The position numbers and the translations under genes were made by a program. Positions 1 through 7,727 of a stretch of 18,307 nucleotides of DNA are shown piece after piece. Each line of letters opens with the position of its first letter. The stretch's first letter is position 1. The stretch is from Chryseobacterium mulctrae. Its GTDB lineage: Bacteria; Bacteroidota; Bacteroidia; Flavobacteriales; Weeksellaceae. The stretch spans positions 1 to 18,307 of the forward strand of contig NZ_VAJL01000004.1 in the NCBI RefSeq assembly GCF_006175945.1. The letters run 5' to 3'. The notes below the pieces were generated by a model. It was not told where the DNA came from. It saw only the letters and a list, made by a program, of their open reading frames with translations, and ran no database searches.

Positions 1-1086
1 ATGACAACACAACAAAAGATCATCAAAAACAAGTTAGGCGTACTTGAATTAGCGCAACATTTAGGAAATGTATCCAAAGCTTGTAAAGTAATGGGCTATT
101 CCCGAGACAGTTTTTATCGATTCAAAGAATTATATGAGCAAGGAGGTGAATTAGCATTACAGGAAATCTCCAGAAGAAAGCCAGTATTAAAGAATCGTGT
201 AGATGAAGTTATTGAAAAGGCTGTTGTTGATATAGCCATTGAAAACCCTGCTTTGGGGCAGCTTAGAGTAAGTAATGAACTTAAAAAGAAAGGTTTCATT
301 GTATCACCAGGCGGAGTCAGAAGTATTTGGTTAAGACATGATCTGCATACGTTTAAACTAAGATTAAAAGCCCTGGAAGCCAAATCCGCTCAAGATGGTA
401 TAGTCCTTACTGAATCTCAACTTTCAGCATTAGAAAGAGCTAAGGAAGAGAAAAAAGCTCATGGAGAAATTGAAACTCATCATCCTGGATATTTAGGAGC
501 TCAAGACACTTATTACGTAGGCAATATCAAAGGAGTTGGACATATTTATCAGCAAACTTTTATTGACACATATTCTAAAGTAGTATTTGCAAAGCTATAT
601 GACCGTAAAAACGCTCTTATTGCCGCTGACATGCTTAATGATCTGGTAGTTCCTTTCTTTGAGCAGCAGGAACTTCGTTTACTCAGAATTTTAACAGACA
701 GAGGAACGGAATACTGTGGAATAAGAGAACAGCATGAATACCAGCTTTATTTAGCCATTGAAGATATTGATCATACGAAGACCAAGGCCAAAAGTCCTCA
801 GACCAACGGAATTTGTGAACGTTTTCACAGGACGATACAGGACGAGTTTTATGCCATAGCTTTCAGAAAGAAAATTTACAGAAGCATTGAAGAACTGCAA
901 TTAGACCTAAACAGTTGGTTGTCCTATTACAACAATGAAAGAACGCATACAGGAAAACATTGTTACGGTAAAACGCCGATGCAGACGTTTTTGGATAGTA
1001 AATCTATTGCAAAAGAGAAATTATTGGAAACTCTTGCAGAGGAACAAAAAATCCTTACTTTTGGAAGTAAGGACAATATTGGATAA
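1..1086 (+). CDS. IS481-family transposase, DDE type
   Basis: This 361-residue integrase/transposase has an N-terminal helix-turn-helix region (about residues 10-60, including SKACKVMGYSRDSFYRFKEL) and an RNase H-fold catalytic core. The likely DDE residues are D169 (QDTYYVG), D233 (TDRGTEYCG) and E273 (NGICERFH), with a D-to-E spacing of about 39, which fits IS481/IS3-like enzymes. The SPQTNGICERFHRT block is typical of the family. It would cut and rejoin the ends of its own element. The reading frame is intact. The ATG is the first base of the window, so upstream control signals lie at the other end of the window (18259-18307). Confidence 0.95.
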   Translation: MTTQQKIIKNKLGVLELAQHLGNVSKACKVMGYSRDSFYRFKELYEQGGELALQEISRRKPVLKNRVDEVIEKAVVDIAIENPALGQLRVSNELKKKGFIVSPGGVRSIWLRHDLHTFKLRLKALEAKSAQDGIVLTESQLSALERAKEEKKAHGEIETHHPGYLGAQDTYYVGNIKGVGHIYQQTFIDTYSKVVFAKLYDRKNALIAADMLNDLVVPFFEQQELRLLRILTDRGTEYCGIREQHEYQLYLAIEDIDHTKTKAKSPQTNGICERFHRTIQDEFYAIAFRKKIYRSIEELQLDLNSWLSYYNNERTHTGKHCYGKTPMQTFLDSKSIAKEKLLETLAEEQKILTFGSKDNIG

Positions 1087-1107
1087 CTGACAATTATTTT
1101 TAACCCC

Positions 1108-1119
1108 TAACTGTCAGAT
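1108..1119. repeat. Right terminal inverted repeat of the IS481 element
   Basis: TAACTGTCAGAT is the exact reverse complement of ATCTGACAGTTA at 18259-18270. The match stops on both sides, which sets the approximate outer ends of the element. Confidence 0.8.
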
Positions 1120-1386
1120 AAAGTCGTGGCTATTACATTTTAACCCATCATTATATCCCATATTATATCCTTCTATCGGGCTGCGATGTCTGACAGCACT
1201 AGCTTGACTTTGGTCTAATTCATTTAATCTGGGATTATTTGGCAATCCTGCTTTAGCATCATTAAAGCCTTGATCATATGCACATCCTGCACATTTCCAC
1301 CTTTCTGGTTCTCCAAAAAATTCTTCGCTAAATTTTAAATTTTTAAACTTAGGATCTTTTCGATGAGATTTTTTACACCAAGCCAT
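1114..1386 (-). CDS. Small conserved hypothetical protein with a Cys motif, 3' end replaced by the IS
   Basis: This 90-residue, soluble, basic protein begins MAWCKKSHRKDPKFKNLKFS and has a WKCAGCAYDQGFNDAKAG segment (CxxC at about residues 32-35) and a second glycine-rich stretch, YNMGYNDGL. The two Gx(N)DG-like halves suggest an internal repeat around a possible metal-binding or redox Cys pair. I do not recognise a named family. It converges on the restriction endonuclease gene on the far side of the IS. The TGA stop (1114-1116) and the preceding codon fall inside the right inverted repeat, so the original C-terminus has been replaced by IS sequence. The protein may still work, because most of it is present. 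Confidence 0.7.
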   Translation of the reverse strand: MAWCKKSHRKDPKFKNLKFSEEFFGEPERWKCAGCAYDQGFNDAKAGLPNNPRLNELDQSQASAVRHRSPIEGYNMGYNDGLKCNSHDFI

Positions 1387-1470
1387 AAAATGTTTTTATA
1401 AAAGTAGTAAAAAAATAGAAATTTAAAAGAATAAATTTTCTCATTGCGCATAAATCGGCTACGCCTACTC

Positions 1471-1510
1471 ATGTATGTTGAGGAGAATTATAAATTCTCT
1501 CAACATACAT
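1471..1510. other. Strong stem-loop in the gap upstream of mobC
   Basis: ATGTATGTTGA (1471-1481) pairs perfectly with TCAACATACAT (1500-1510). Inside it, GAGAATT pairs with AATTCTC around a 3-nt loop, with one bulged G. This gives an 18-bp stem in 40 nt. The gap 1387-1692 holds no other gene that I can see. The hairpin could be a terminator, a protein-binding site or a transfer-related structure. No T-run follows directly on either strand, although GTTTTT lies 15 nt further on the + strand. Confidence 0.65.
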
Positions 1511-1556
1511 TCGGAGAAATTTGTGTTTTTAGACAGTTCAAAAGGCAGTCTATTTT

Positions 1557-1564
1557 TATATTTG
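1557..1564 (+). promoter_or_regulatory. Candidate -7 box for mobC
   Basis: TATATTTG matches the Bacteroidota -7 consensus TAnnTTTG exactly. No clear TTTG element sits about 20 bp upstream; the nearest is at 1520-1523, which is too far. It lies about 130 bp before the mobC start, which would leave a long leader. Confidence 0.35.
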
Positions 1565-1692
1565 TATGAAAGAGGGGAATAATATATTTCTTTACAAACC
1601 CTCAAATTAAAAATTATTCAATATTCATAAGGGTTTTAGCGTTGAGTTTATAAAATATGGGATAATGTAAGAAATGCTAATAAATTAGAAAT

Positions 1693-3510
1693 ATGAACAT
1701 ACCAGGTTTACAATATATTCTTAAAGCAGTTATCGGTATTGTATGCTTTTCTTTTTTAAGCATGAATATTCTATTTGTAGCAGCACCTGTTCTCAAATTT
1801 TTTGTTCCCGAGAACAGTTTATATTCCCCTTTCAGGATGTTTACAGATATTCCTTTATGGATTTGCTTTATATCTTCCGTATTCGGTCTTTCGTTTTGGC
1901 ATATTACTTATAAAATGGGAAACTTCCAAAATTTTATTACCGGACTTATCTATGTGGGAATGATGACTGCTTTATTTTCCTTTATCGCAGGATTCATTGC
2001 AGAAATATTAAAGCCTTTTGTCGGTTATTTCGGACTGCTTATTTATCTGATTCCTATTCTCGTCTCTGGGTTCTACCTTGTGCGAGACTTCCGGAAGCCG
2101 AAGCAGAAAAAACCTGAAGCGCAGAAATTTTCAGATAAAAAAGATGATGAAAGCCTGAATTTCAATACAAAATCCGGAATCATACAATTAGCAAATCCGT
2201 ACAGGGGTATTTATATTCAGGGCGGTGCAGGATCAGGAAAGAGCGGAAGTATTTTTGAACCGATCATTAAACAGGTTGCAGAACAGGGCTACACCGGAAT
2301 ACTGTATGATTTTAAAAGTCCGGAGCTTACGGATAAGGTAAGGGGAAGCTACTACGGAAAGGCAGTATCATTCCGGAACGTGGATTTTAAGAATCCACAC
2401 CAAAGCGACAGGATTAACCCGATAGCACCGCATTATTTAACAAAAAGCGTGATCGCTATTGAGTATTCTCAGGCACTTGTAAACAATCTCATTCCGGAAA
2501 GCATAAAGAAGTCGGATTTTTGGAGCAACAATACAAAAATGATAATTGCAGGGGTGATCTGGTGGCTGAAAGAGGAACATCCGGAATATTGCACAATCCC
2601 CCATGCGATCAGCTTACTACTGCATACCAATATAAAATCATTATTGGAGAAGATATCGCAGAACTACGAAGCCGGAGGAATGGTTGCATCACTCCGGCAG
2701 TCGGTAGAGAATGAAGCGCAAAACCAAGTAGCCGGAATCCTTTCGACCATTCAAACCGCAGTCGCACAGCTCAACACAAAGGACGTATTTTGGATATTGT
2801 CTAAAAATGATGTTGATCTGAACCTGAATAACCCTGAAAATCCTACGTTCCTGTGCTTAGGGAATGACAGCACTTTGCCACAGGTTTACGCCCCTATTAT
2901 ATCCCTTATTATCAGCGTAGGAATGCGACAGATGAACAAACCAAGACAGCAGAAAAGTGTCGTTCTACTGGATGAAGCTCCTACGATCTACATTCCGAAC
3001 ATAGAACAGATACCGGCAACGGCACGAAGCAATAAAATAGCGACTATTTTCGGGGTTCAGGATTTTAGCCAGTTAGTAGATAACTACGGAGAGGATAAGG
3101 CGCAAATCATTATTTCTAATTTGGGAAATCAGTTTTTCGGCAGGGTAACCAACGGCAGAACCGCAGAAATGGTAGGAAAATTATTTTCCAAAGAAGACCG
3201 AACGTATATCAACAAGAACACCGGAACAGGAACAAGCGGACAGCTCGTCCACACCCAGAGCAACCAAAGCTCCGGAAAGAGTGAGAGCATTCAGGAACGT
3301 GACCGAGTAAAAGTGAGCGATCTTATTAACCTGAACACAGGGGAGTTCTACGGCATCATAGCTGAAGGACAGCCGAAAGAGTTTTTTAAAACACAGTTTT
3401 TAGAAGATCATGCAGAAAGCAGGGAGAACGACAAAAGAGCTGTAACCGACAAGGAAATGCAGGAAAATTATTACAGGATCATTGAGGAAGCCAAAGCGAT
3501 TGTAAGCTAA
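1693..3510 (+). CDS. mobC: Type IV coupling protein, VirD4/TraG-like (Bacteroidota MobC)
   Basis: This 605-residue membrane-anchored ATPase links the relaxosome to a type IV secretion channel and pumps the DNA strand during conjugation. The N-terminus has about four hydrophobic segments (roughly residues 8-33, 50-70, 83-108 and 112-132). A cytoplasmic NTPase domain follows, with Walker A GGAGSGKS at 177-184 and Walker B VVLLDEAP with D427/E428. The later segment ARSNKIATIFGVQDFSQL is typical of TraG/VirD4 proteins. The frame is intact. The gene sits 5.7 kb (around the circle) from the mobA-mobB block, separated from it by the restriction-modification pair, the IS and the small Cys gene. Its stop overlaps the stop of the convergent gene at 3507 by 4 bp. 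No other transfer-channel genes are present. Confidence 0.93.
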   Translation: MNIPGLQYILKAVIGIVCFSFLSMNILFVAAPVLKFFVPENSLYSPFRMFTDIPLWICFISSVFGLSFWHITYKMGNFQNFITGLIYVGMMTALFSFIAGFIAEILKPFVGYFGLLIYLIPILVSGFYLVRDFRKPKQKKPEAQKFSDKKDDESLNFNTKSGIIQLANPYRGIYIQGGAGSGKSGSIFEPIIKQVAEQGYTGILYDFKSPELTDKVRGSYYGKAVSFRNVDFKNPHQSDRINPIAPHYLTKSVIAIEYSQALVNNLIPESIKKSDFWSNNTKMIIAGVIWWLKEEHPEYCTIPHAISLLLHTNIKSLLEKISQNYEAGGMVASLRQSVENEAQNQVAGILSTIQTAVAQLNTKDVFWILSKNDVDLNLNNPENPTFLCLGNDSTLPQVYAPIISLIISVGMRQMNKPRQQKSVVLLDEAPTIYIPNIEQIPATARSNKIATIFGVQDFSQLVDNYGEDKAQIIISNLGNQFFGRVTNGRTAEMVGKLFSKEDRTYINKNTGTGTSGQLVHTQSNQSSGKSESIQERDRVKVSDLINLNTGEFYGIIAEGQPKEFFKTQFLEDHAESRENDKRAVTDKEMQENYYRIIEEAKAIVS

Positions 3511-3701
3511 ATTTTGCTGATGATCGTACAGGTGTCGCCATCGTAAAAAATCCACTCCTGACCGTTATCATCGGTAAAATGAATCTCTTTATTATCCGGA
3601 TAATAAAGCCCTACGAATCTTTCTCCTATCTGAATAGTAGAGCCCTGTTCTAATTCCTGTTCAATTTTTAAAACCTCGAAAATAACATGATATTCAGTCA
3701 T
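3507..3701 (-). CDS. Small hypothetical protein at the end of the toxin/immunity run
   Basis: This 64-residue acidic protein is rich in beta-forming residues (GERFVGLYYPDNKEIHF, DNGQEWIFYDGD). It has no membrane segment and no named family that I recognise. Its ATG overlaps the preceding stop by one base (TAATG at 3699-3703), so it is probably translationally coupled to the gene at 3701-4057. Its position makes an immunity-related or accessory role possible, but that is inference. Its stop overlaps the stop of the convergent mobC gene. Confidence 0.6.
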   Translation of the reverse strand: MTEYHVIFEVLKIEQELEQGSTIQIGERFVGLYYPDNKEIHFTDDNGQEWIFYDGDTCTIISKI

Positions 3702-4057
3702 TATACATTTAATAAATTTTCATCAAACCAAATATCTTCATAACCTTTGCTATCTACTAAAAAACGATTTCCTGCCGGAAGTCCTAAATATGGTATAACA
3801 AAAGAAGCATTCTCCAATAAATGATAAGCGTGTGACGGTTGAAAAAAATTAATATCATCAGGGTTAAAATCTTCTCCAGACCATATATACCAACCATTTA
3901 AAGTTTCTGTTCGAGGGTGTCTTAATCCGTTTATTTGAACATTAGGATTAAAATTTTTACCCAATGCAAATAGTGTATCTAATTCAACTAAATCTGAAAT
4001 TTGAGAATATTTCATGCAAATCTTTAGTTGTTTTTCCAAGTAACCTCTATTGTTCAT
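3701..4057 (-). CDS. Immunity-like protein with a GWYIWSGE motif
   Basis: This soluble protein of about 118 residues carries RHPRTETLNGWYIWSGED, NFFQPSHAYHLLE and YLGLPAGNRFLVDSKGYEDIWFDE. This layout recalls a widespread small-protein group found beside bacterial polymorphic toxins; I cannot give a reliable Pfam name. I start it at ATG 4057 rather than the GTG one codon upstream. It lies 8 nt after the preceding gene and overlaps the next by one base. An immunity role is inferred from resemblance and position. Confidence 0.7.
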   Translation of the reverse strand: MNNRGYLEKQLKICMKYSQISDLVELDTLFALGKNFNPNVQINGLRHPRTETLNGWYIWSGEDFNPDDINFFQPSHAYHLLENASFVIPYLGLPAGNRFLVDSKGYEDIWFDENLLNV

Positions 4058-4065
4058 CACAGATA

Positions 4066-4443
4066 CTAAAAAAGATTTTTATCATAATTAAATTTTTCCC
4101 CGAAAGTGACTGTTTTATTCTCTAAAACATAAGGGTAAACGAATTTATATCTATGTTCTGGAGATAAAATAAACTCAACTATTAAAACATCTTTCCCCTC
4201 ATATTTTCCGTCCAGACCAATAGCACAAATCCTTACATCTTCATCTTTCAGATTGTCATAAAATCCTTTTAATAAAAGCTCATACATTTCTTTTGAATCA
4301 GTAGTTTCTGAATAAGCTCCGATATAGGTTAAATCTCCGTTTGCTCGTATATATGTGCCATACGGAGCAAATTCTCCATTCTCAATTAGAAATAATTCAG
4401 CCTGTTCCTTTATGGCTTCAAGTAGTTTTTCAGCAGTATTCAT
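4066..4443 (-). CDS. Immunity-like protein (EFAPYGTYI family)
   Basis: This 125-residue soluble protein has an N-terminal helix (MNTAEKLLEAIKEQAELFLIEN), then GEFAPYGTYIRANGDLTYIGAY, and a C-terminal strand-rich part ending in PYVLENKTVTFGEKF. I recall the FAPYGTYI-plus-IGAY signature from small proteins next to polymorphic toxins, but it has no settled function that I can name. The ATG follows the restored stop of the DUF2314 gene with no gap (TAA at 4444-4446), so coupled translation is likely. The role as immunity protein is inferred. Confidence 0.7.
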   Translation of the reverse strand: MNTAEKLLEAIKEQAELFLIENGEFAPYGTYIRANGDLTYIGAYSETTDSKEMYELLLKGFYDNLKDEDVRICAIGLDGKYEGKDVLIVEFILSPEHRYKFVYPYVLENKTVTFGEKFNYDKNLF

Positions 4444-5276
4444 TTAATTTTCGACCAGATTTAAAACTTTCCAATCTCCGTTTTTAGATCGCCATACCAT
4501 AATTTATTGAATGTGAAATTTCCGTTTTGATAGATAACTTTTTCTTCAATTAATCGCTGATCCTGTTTTTCTTCTACAAGAGTAAAACACCTTTCTATGT
4601 TTTCGAAATTTGGAAATTCGTTTGACTGAAAAGTTTCAATCAAAGATGATTTTAATGCTTCTGATATTTTATTTTTTATCTCTGTGGTAATAATTGCGCC
4701 TCTTTCCTCCAGTAAATTTTTAGCTTCCATTTCAAAATCTTTACAAGAAATGACACCTTTTAAATCGTTATTTGAATAATAATTTTCAATTTTAATAATT
4801 GCACCCTCCGGAGTTGATGAATCTGGCTTAAAAAAATCATTTCCATCGTCAATTTTTACTCCGAAATCAATATCAAAATTATTTTTTGCTTCATCATCAA
4901 GAGTATCTCTGTAATGACGAATAGTATAGCCACCGATTAACCTTCCATTCTCAATAATCATCCAATCAATAACATTATTTATTAGAATTTTTTGAGAATT
5001 GCCATTTTCTGCTAAGTTGCCTAAATAATAAATTTCTTCAATTTTCACATTCTCTAACCATACATAAACGCCTTCACTATTTTTAAATTTAACAGAATTA
5101 TATTCTGAAAATCCACTTTTAATCAAGTCGTTAAAATACCATAAAGTATTTTTAGCTTTGTATATATTGTATTGGTAAATATTGTTTTCTTCTATTTTGC
5201 ACTATTGTTCATAAAATAGGCGGTATGATTTTTTTCTAAATATTCATTATTCAACAAGATTTAAGACTTCCTCCAT
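4444..5276 (-). CDS. DUF2314-domain protein, probable immunity protein (three apparent frameshifts)
   Basis: Read in one frame, only 4461-5126 is open, starting at a TTG. Restoring bases in three A-runs (T-runs on the + strand at 5250-5251, 5195-5198 and 4481-4485) gives one protein of about 278 residues. It starts at the ATG directly after the upstream stop and ends directly before the next ATG. The middle shows the DUF2314 pattern: KAKNTLWYFNDL, VYVWLENV, then INNVIDWMIIENGRLIGGYTIR. DUF2314 proteins are of unknown biochemical function and are often neighbours of polymorphic toxins. The restored C-terminus ends YGDLKNGDWKVLNLVEN. The perfect abutment of restored stops and starts at both ends supports this reading over a truncated gene. 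Confidence 0.72.
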
Positions 5277-5858
5277 TTAATTAAATTTTTTCATTGGCGG
5301 TGGAGGTAATTGTTTTTGTGGCAGATAATTATCTATTTCATTTTGCCTTAAAATATCATTTCTTATCGCTTCAAAATCAATTTTAAATCCTGATGTTATT
5401 GCTGTTTCGTCTTGTTTGTATATTTTTTCAGTCAGCAAATTCATGATTTCGCTAAATTCAGAACTCATGAAAGGCTGAATAAAACACAGTTTTTCATCCT
5501 TATTTTTAACTTTGAAATTCATGTAATTTCTGCTTCCTGCATAATAACTGTTATTTTCTAACTGCTTTTTTTCTACAAAATTTTGCAATTTTTTGGAAGA
5601 TAATTTATTTACTTTTTCAATCTCTTCTTTAGTGAGTTGATATTTATAAAAAACGGTATCATTATATCTTTTTAAGTAAACTCTTAATACTCCATTTTTA
5701 TCTAATGTCGAATAGGAAGATATTGAGACAGTATTGTTTTCAATATCATAAACAACAAATTTAAAATTAGATAATTTGATTTTTTGAGAATTTATTGTAA
5801 CACTTAATATAAATAAAATGCTTAGGATTGAAGCACCAATAAATAATAATTTCTTCAT
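5277..5858 (-). CDS. Exported or membrane-anchored hypothetical protein
   Basis: This 193-residue protein has an N-terminal hydrophobic segment (KKLLFIGASILSILFILSVT) that is either a signal peptide or an uncleaved anchor. The rest is charged and Lys/Asn-rich, with a TKEEIEKVNKLSSKKLQNFV helix and a short proline-rich tail, QLPPPPMKKFN. I do not recognise a family. It lies 9 nt after the HEAT-like gene and directly before the DUF2314 gene. An immunity protein acting outside the cytoplasmic membrane, or an unrelated exported factor, are both possible. Confidence 0.68.
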   Translation of the reverse strand: MKKLLFIGASILSILFILSVTINSQKIKLSNFKFVVYDIENNTVSISSYSTLDKNGVLRVYLKRYNDTVFYKYQLTKEEIEKVNKLSSKKLQNFVEKKQLENNSYYAGSRNYMNFKVKNKDEKLCFIQPFMSSEFSEIMNLLTEKIYKQDETAITSGFKIDFEAIRNDILRQNEIDNYLPQKQLPPPPMKKFN

Positions 5859-5867
5859 TTCTATAAT

Positions 5868-6431
5868 TTATTTTGATGTTTGAATAATAAATCTATCTGT
5901 AAAATTTTCTATAAAAAGATGATAAAATTGATTTATAGTTATTTTCTTATTATTAAGAAATACATGCAAAATATCTCTTAATAAAGTATCACTTTCATTG
6001 GTTTGATCAAAAAGTTTTTTTACGTTGTTAAGTTTAATTATATTAAAAATAGACAAAATTATTGCGTCAGAAATATATTTATTACTACAATTAGGATATT
6101 CAACTAATAATGCTGAAATTGTTTTTATTCCTGCTCCTTTAACACCTAATGCTCGTATAATTCCTTCTTTATTTTTATGATGATAAGGGTACGAAAGATG
6201 ATTTGTTAAACTTTCAATAGCTTCGGGATATGATTTTTTAGTATTAACTAAATCCCAAATGTTAGTAATAATTAAACCTTTAGATTTAATTTCTTCTAAT
6301 AATTTTTCAGTTTCTTTTCTCAATTCTATTTCAAATTGTTCTCTCGCATATTCCATTTCCTCCACTTCTAATGAAGTTTTTGGGTTCTTATTTAAAAGAG
6401 AAATAAATCTATCTTCCCAATATGTATTCAT
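5868..6431 (-). CDS. HEAT-like helical protein, likely immunity protein of the Rhs toxin
   Basis: This 187-residue, all-helical soluble protein contains YPEAIESLTNHLSYPYHHKN followed by EGIIRALGVKGAGIKTISAL, which looks like a pair of HEAT-type repeats. HEAT-like proteins are a common immunity class next to nuclease polymorphic toxins. It starts 9 nt downstream of the toxin stop, the usual place for the cognate immunity gene. The frame is intact. Assignment as the partner of this toxin comes from position and fold impression, not from a family match. Confidence 0.72.
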   Translation of the reverse strand: MNTYWEDRFISLLNKNPKTSLEVEEMEYAREQFEIELRKETEKLLEEIKSKGLIITNIWDLVNTKKSYPEAIESLTNHLSYPYHHKNKEGIIRALGVKGAGIKTISALLVEYPNCSNKYISDAIILSIFNIIKLNNVKKLFDQTNESDTLLRDILHVFLNNKKITINQFYHLFIENFTDRFIIQTSK

Positions 6432-6440
6432 AATAATAAA

Positions 6441-7702
6441 TTATTGTGGTATAGTTTTATGAATTATCTGACCAGTTTCAATAGCTTTTTTTAAAGGTCC
6501 GGTCATTGTAGTAGTAGGACGTGTATGTAAAATCATTTGTCTGCCTGTTTGCTGAGAATAATTTAAGTAGTCACGCAATTGTCTTGTAAAACTCTGAGTC
6601 TTCACATTTTTGACTTCTTCTAAGGTTGTTGCAGTTAGACGGTCTGGAAATCTCATTTTTCCGCCTATTTGAATGCCTGTTTTTGCTTCAGTAATTCCAA
6701 CCGAAGCTTCCCCTGCAGCTCCCAAACTTCGAGCATTTGCCATAGCGTCTACAGTTCCGACAGTTGCTTTTGAGAATAAACCTCTTGCTACATTAAAAGT
6801 TCCTCCTGTTAATAAGCCCATTGCAGCTCCCTGAACCAAAGGATTTTCTGCAACAAGCATTTGAATTTCTGTTTTTCCTCGTGAATCAGGAATTGCACTT
6901 ATTGTCGCACCATTAGGGTCTCCAAAAGTAGCCAAGCTCATGCCTGGCGCAAGATCACCCGCTTGAATCAAAGGATCTAAATTATTCATTACTCCCAATC
7001 CACCTAATAATGAATTGTTTTGTGCCTTATTATTATCAAATAATGCAGTCGTAGTGCCATCATAGGCAGTATATGTTCCTGATTTTCCTAAATAAGTTTC
7101 ATTAGCTCCTGCTGTAGCCTGACTTGTGGCGTCGTTATTCCAATAAACCTGATTAGTCTGTCTATTATGCACCCAATCAAATGGAGCTCTACCATCTGGA
7201 TCAATATTTTTAATAGGATTATTAAGAGCAAAATTGTAAGGCGTCCAGCTTGAAAATTCTTCACTCAGAGGATCGGGAGAGAACCAACGTCCTGCCGTAT
7301 CAAGATACGGCTGTGCATCCGGATCAGTCAGGTCAATTTCCCTGAACTCAACAATATCTCTCGTTTTTCTATTAAAACGGACAGAACCGATACTAATAAT
7401 GCTATCAATATCGTGAACCTCCAAATATTTTCCTTTGCTTAAAGTCGCAATTTTAGGATAAAAACCATATTTTTTGAAAGGGTTAGCCAGTTCAATATTT
7501 TTTCTTCTTCTTTCGGCTTCCTGTGGAGTGAGTGAATCTCTGGATTTCAGAACTTCACTCATATATGGGCGTGATCTTTCTTCCTTAGTCAGCTTTACAG
7601 GATTAATATAAGGCTTCTCAGGCTTTTGAGAAGTCTTGTTTTTTACCTGAGCATGGGAAAATCCTATAAGTAGGAAAAAGATAAAGTAAAATAATTTTTC
7701 AT
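6441..7702 (-). CDS. Short Sec-exported Rhs-type toxin with a PD-(D/E)XK nuclease tip (one frameshift in the signal peptide)
   Basis: The visible frame starts at 7562, but the same frame is open upstream. Adding one A to the A5 run (T-run 7695-7699) gives a start at ATG 7702 with the signal peptide MKKLFYFIFFLLIGFSHAQ, for a total of about 420 residues. After a spacer comes an Rhs core tail (YLDTAGRWFSPDPL, YNFALNNPIKNIDPDGR). The last 95 or so residues hold RFPDRL, then LEEVKNVK, then QLRDYLNYSQQTGRQMILHTRP. This is the D...ExK layout of restriction-fold toxins and resembles Tox-REase-7. The long YD repeats of full-size Rhs proteins are absent. The likely target is DNA or RNA of a competing cell. 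The immunity gene follows 9 nt downstream. Confidence 0.82.
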
Positions 7703-7727
7703 GATTGTGGTTATTTGCTAAAGTTAT

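Larger units (their letters stand above)
1..1119 (+). mobile_element. IS481-family insertion sequence, right-hand part (continues from 18259)
   Basis: The element holds one transposase gene followed by a 12-bp terminal repeat, TAACTGTCAGAT, at 1108-1119. Its inverted partner, ATCTGACAGTTA, lies at 18259-18270, just upstream of the transposase start if the molecule is circular. The joined element would be about 1,168 bp, a normal IS481 size. No convincing target duplication is visible; at most the flanks share TA. Confidence 0.85.

Noticed and set aside
2520..2714. Open frame inside mobC
   Set aside because: It is out of frame with an intact, motif-bearing coupling protein gene.
5213..5276. 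Duplicated gene junction: the sequence after 5277 resembles the end of the DUF2314 gene before 4443 (both encode VLNLVE).
   Set aside because: Restoring A-runs makes 5213-5276 the true N-terminus (MEEVLNLVENNEYLEKN) of the DUF2314 protein, so no remnant is needed. The likeness is short and probably chance.
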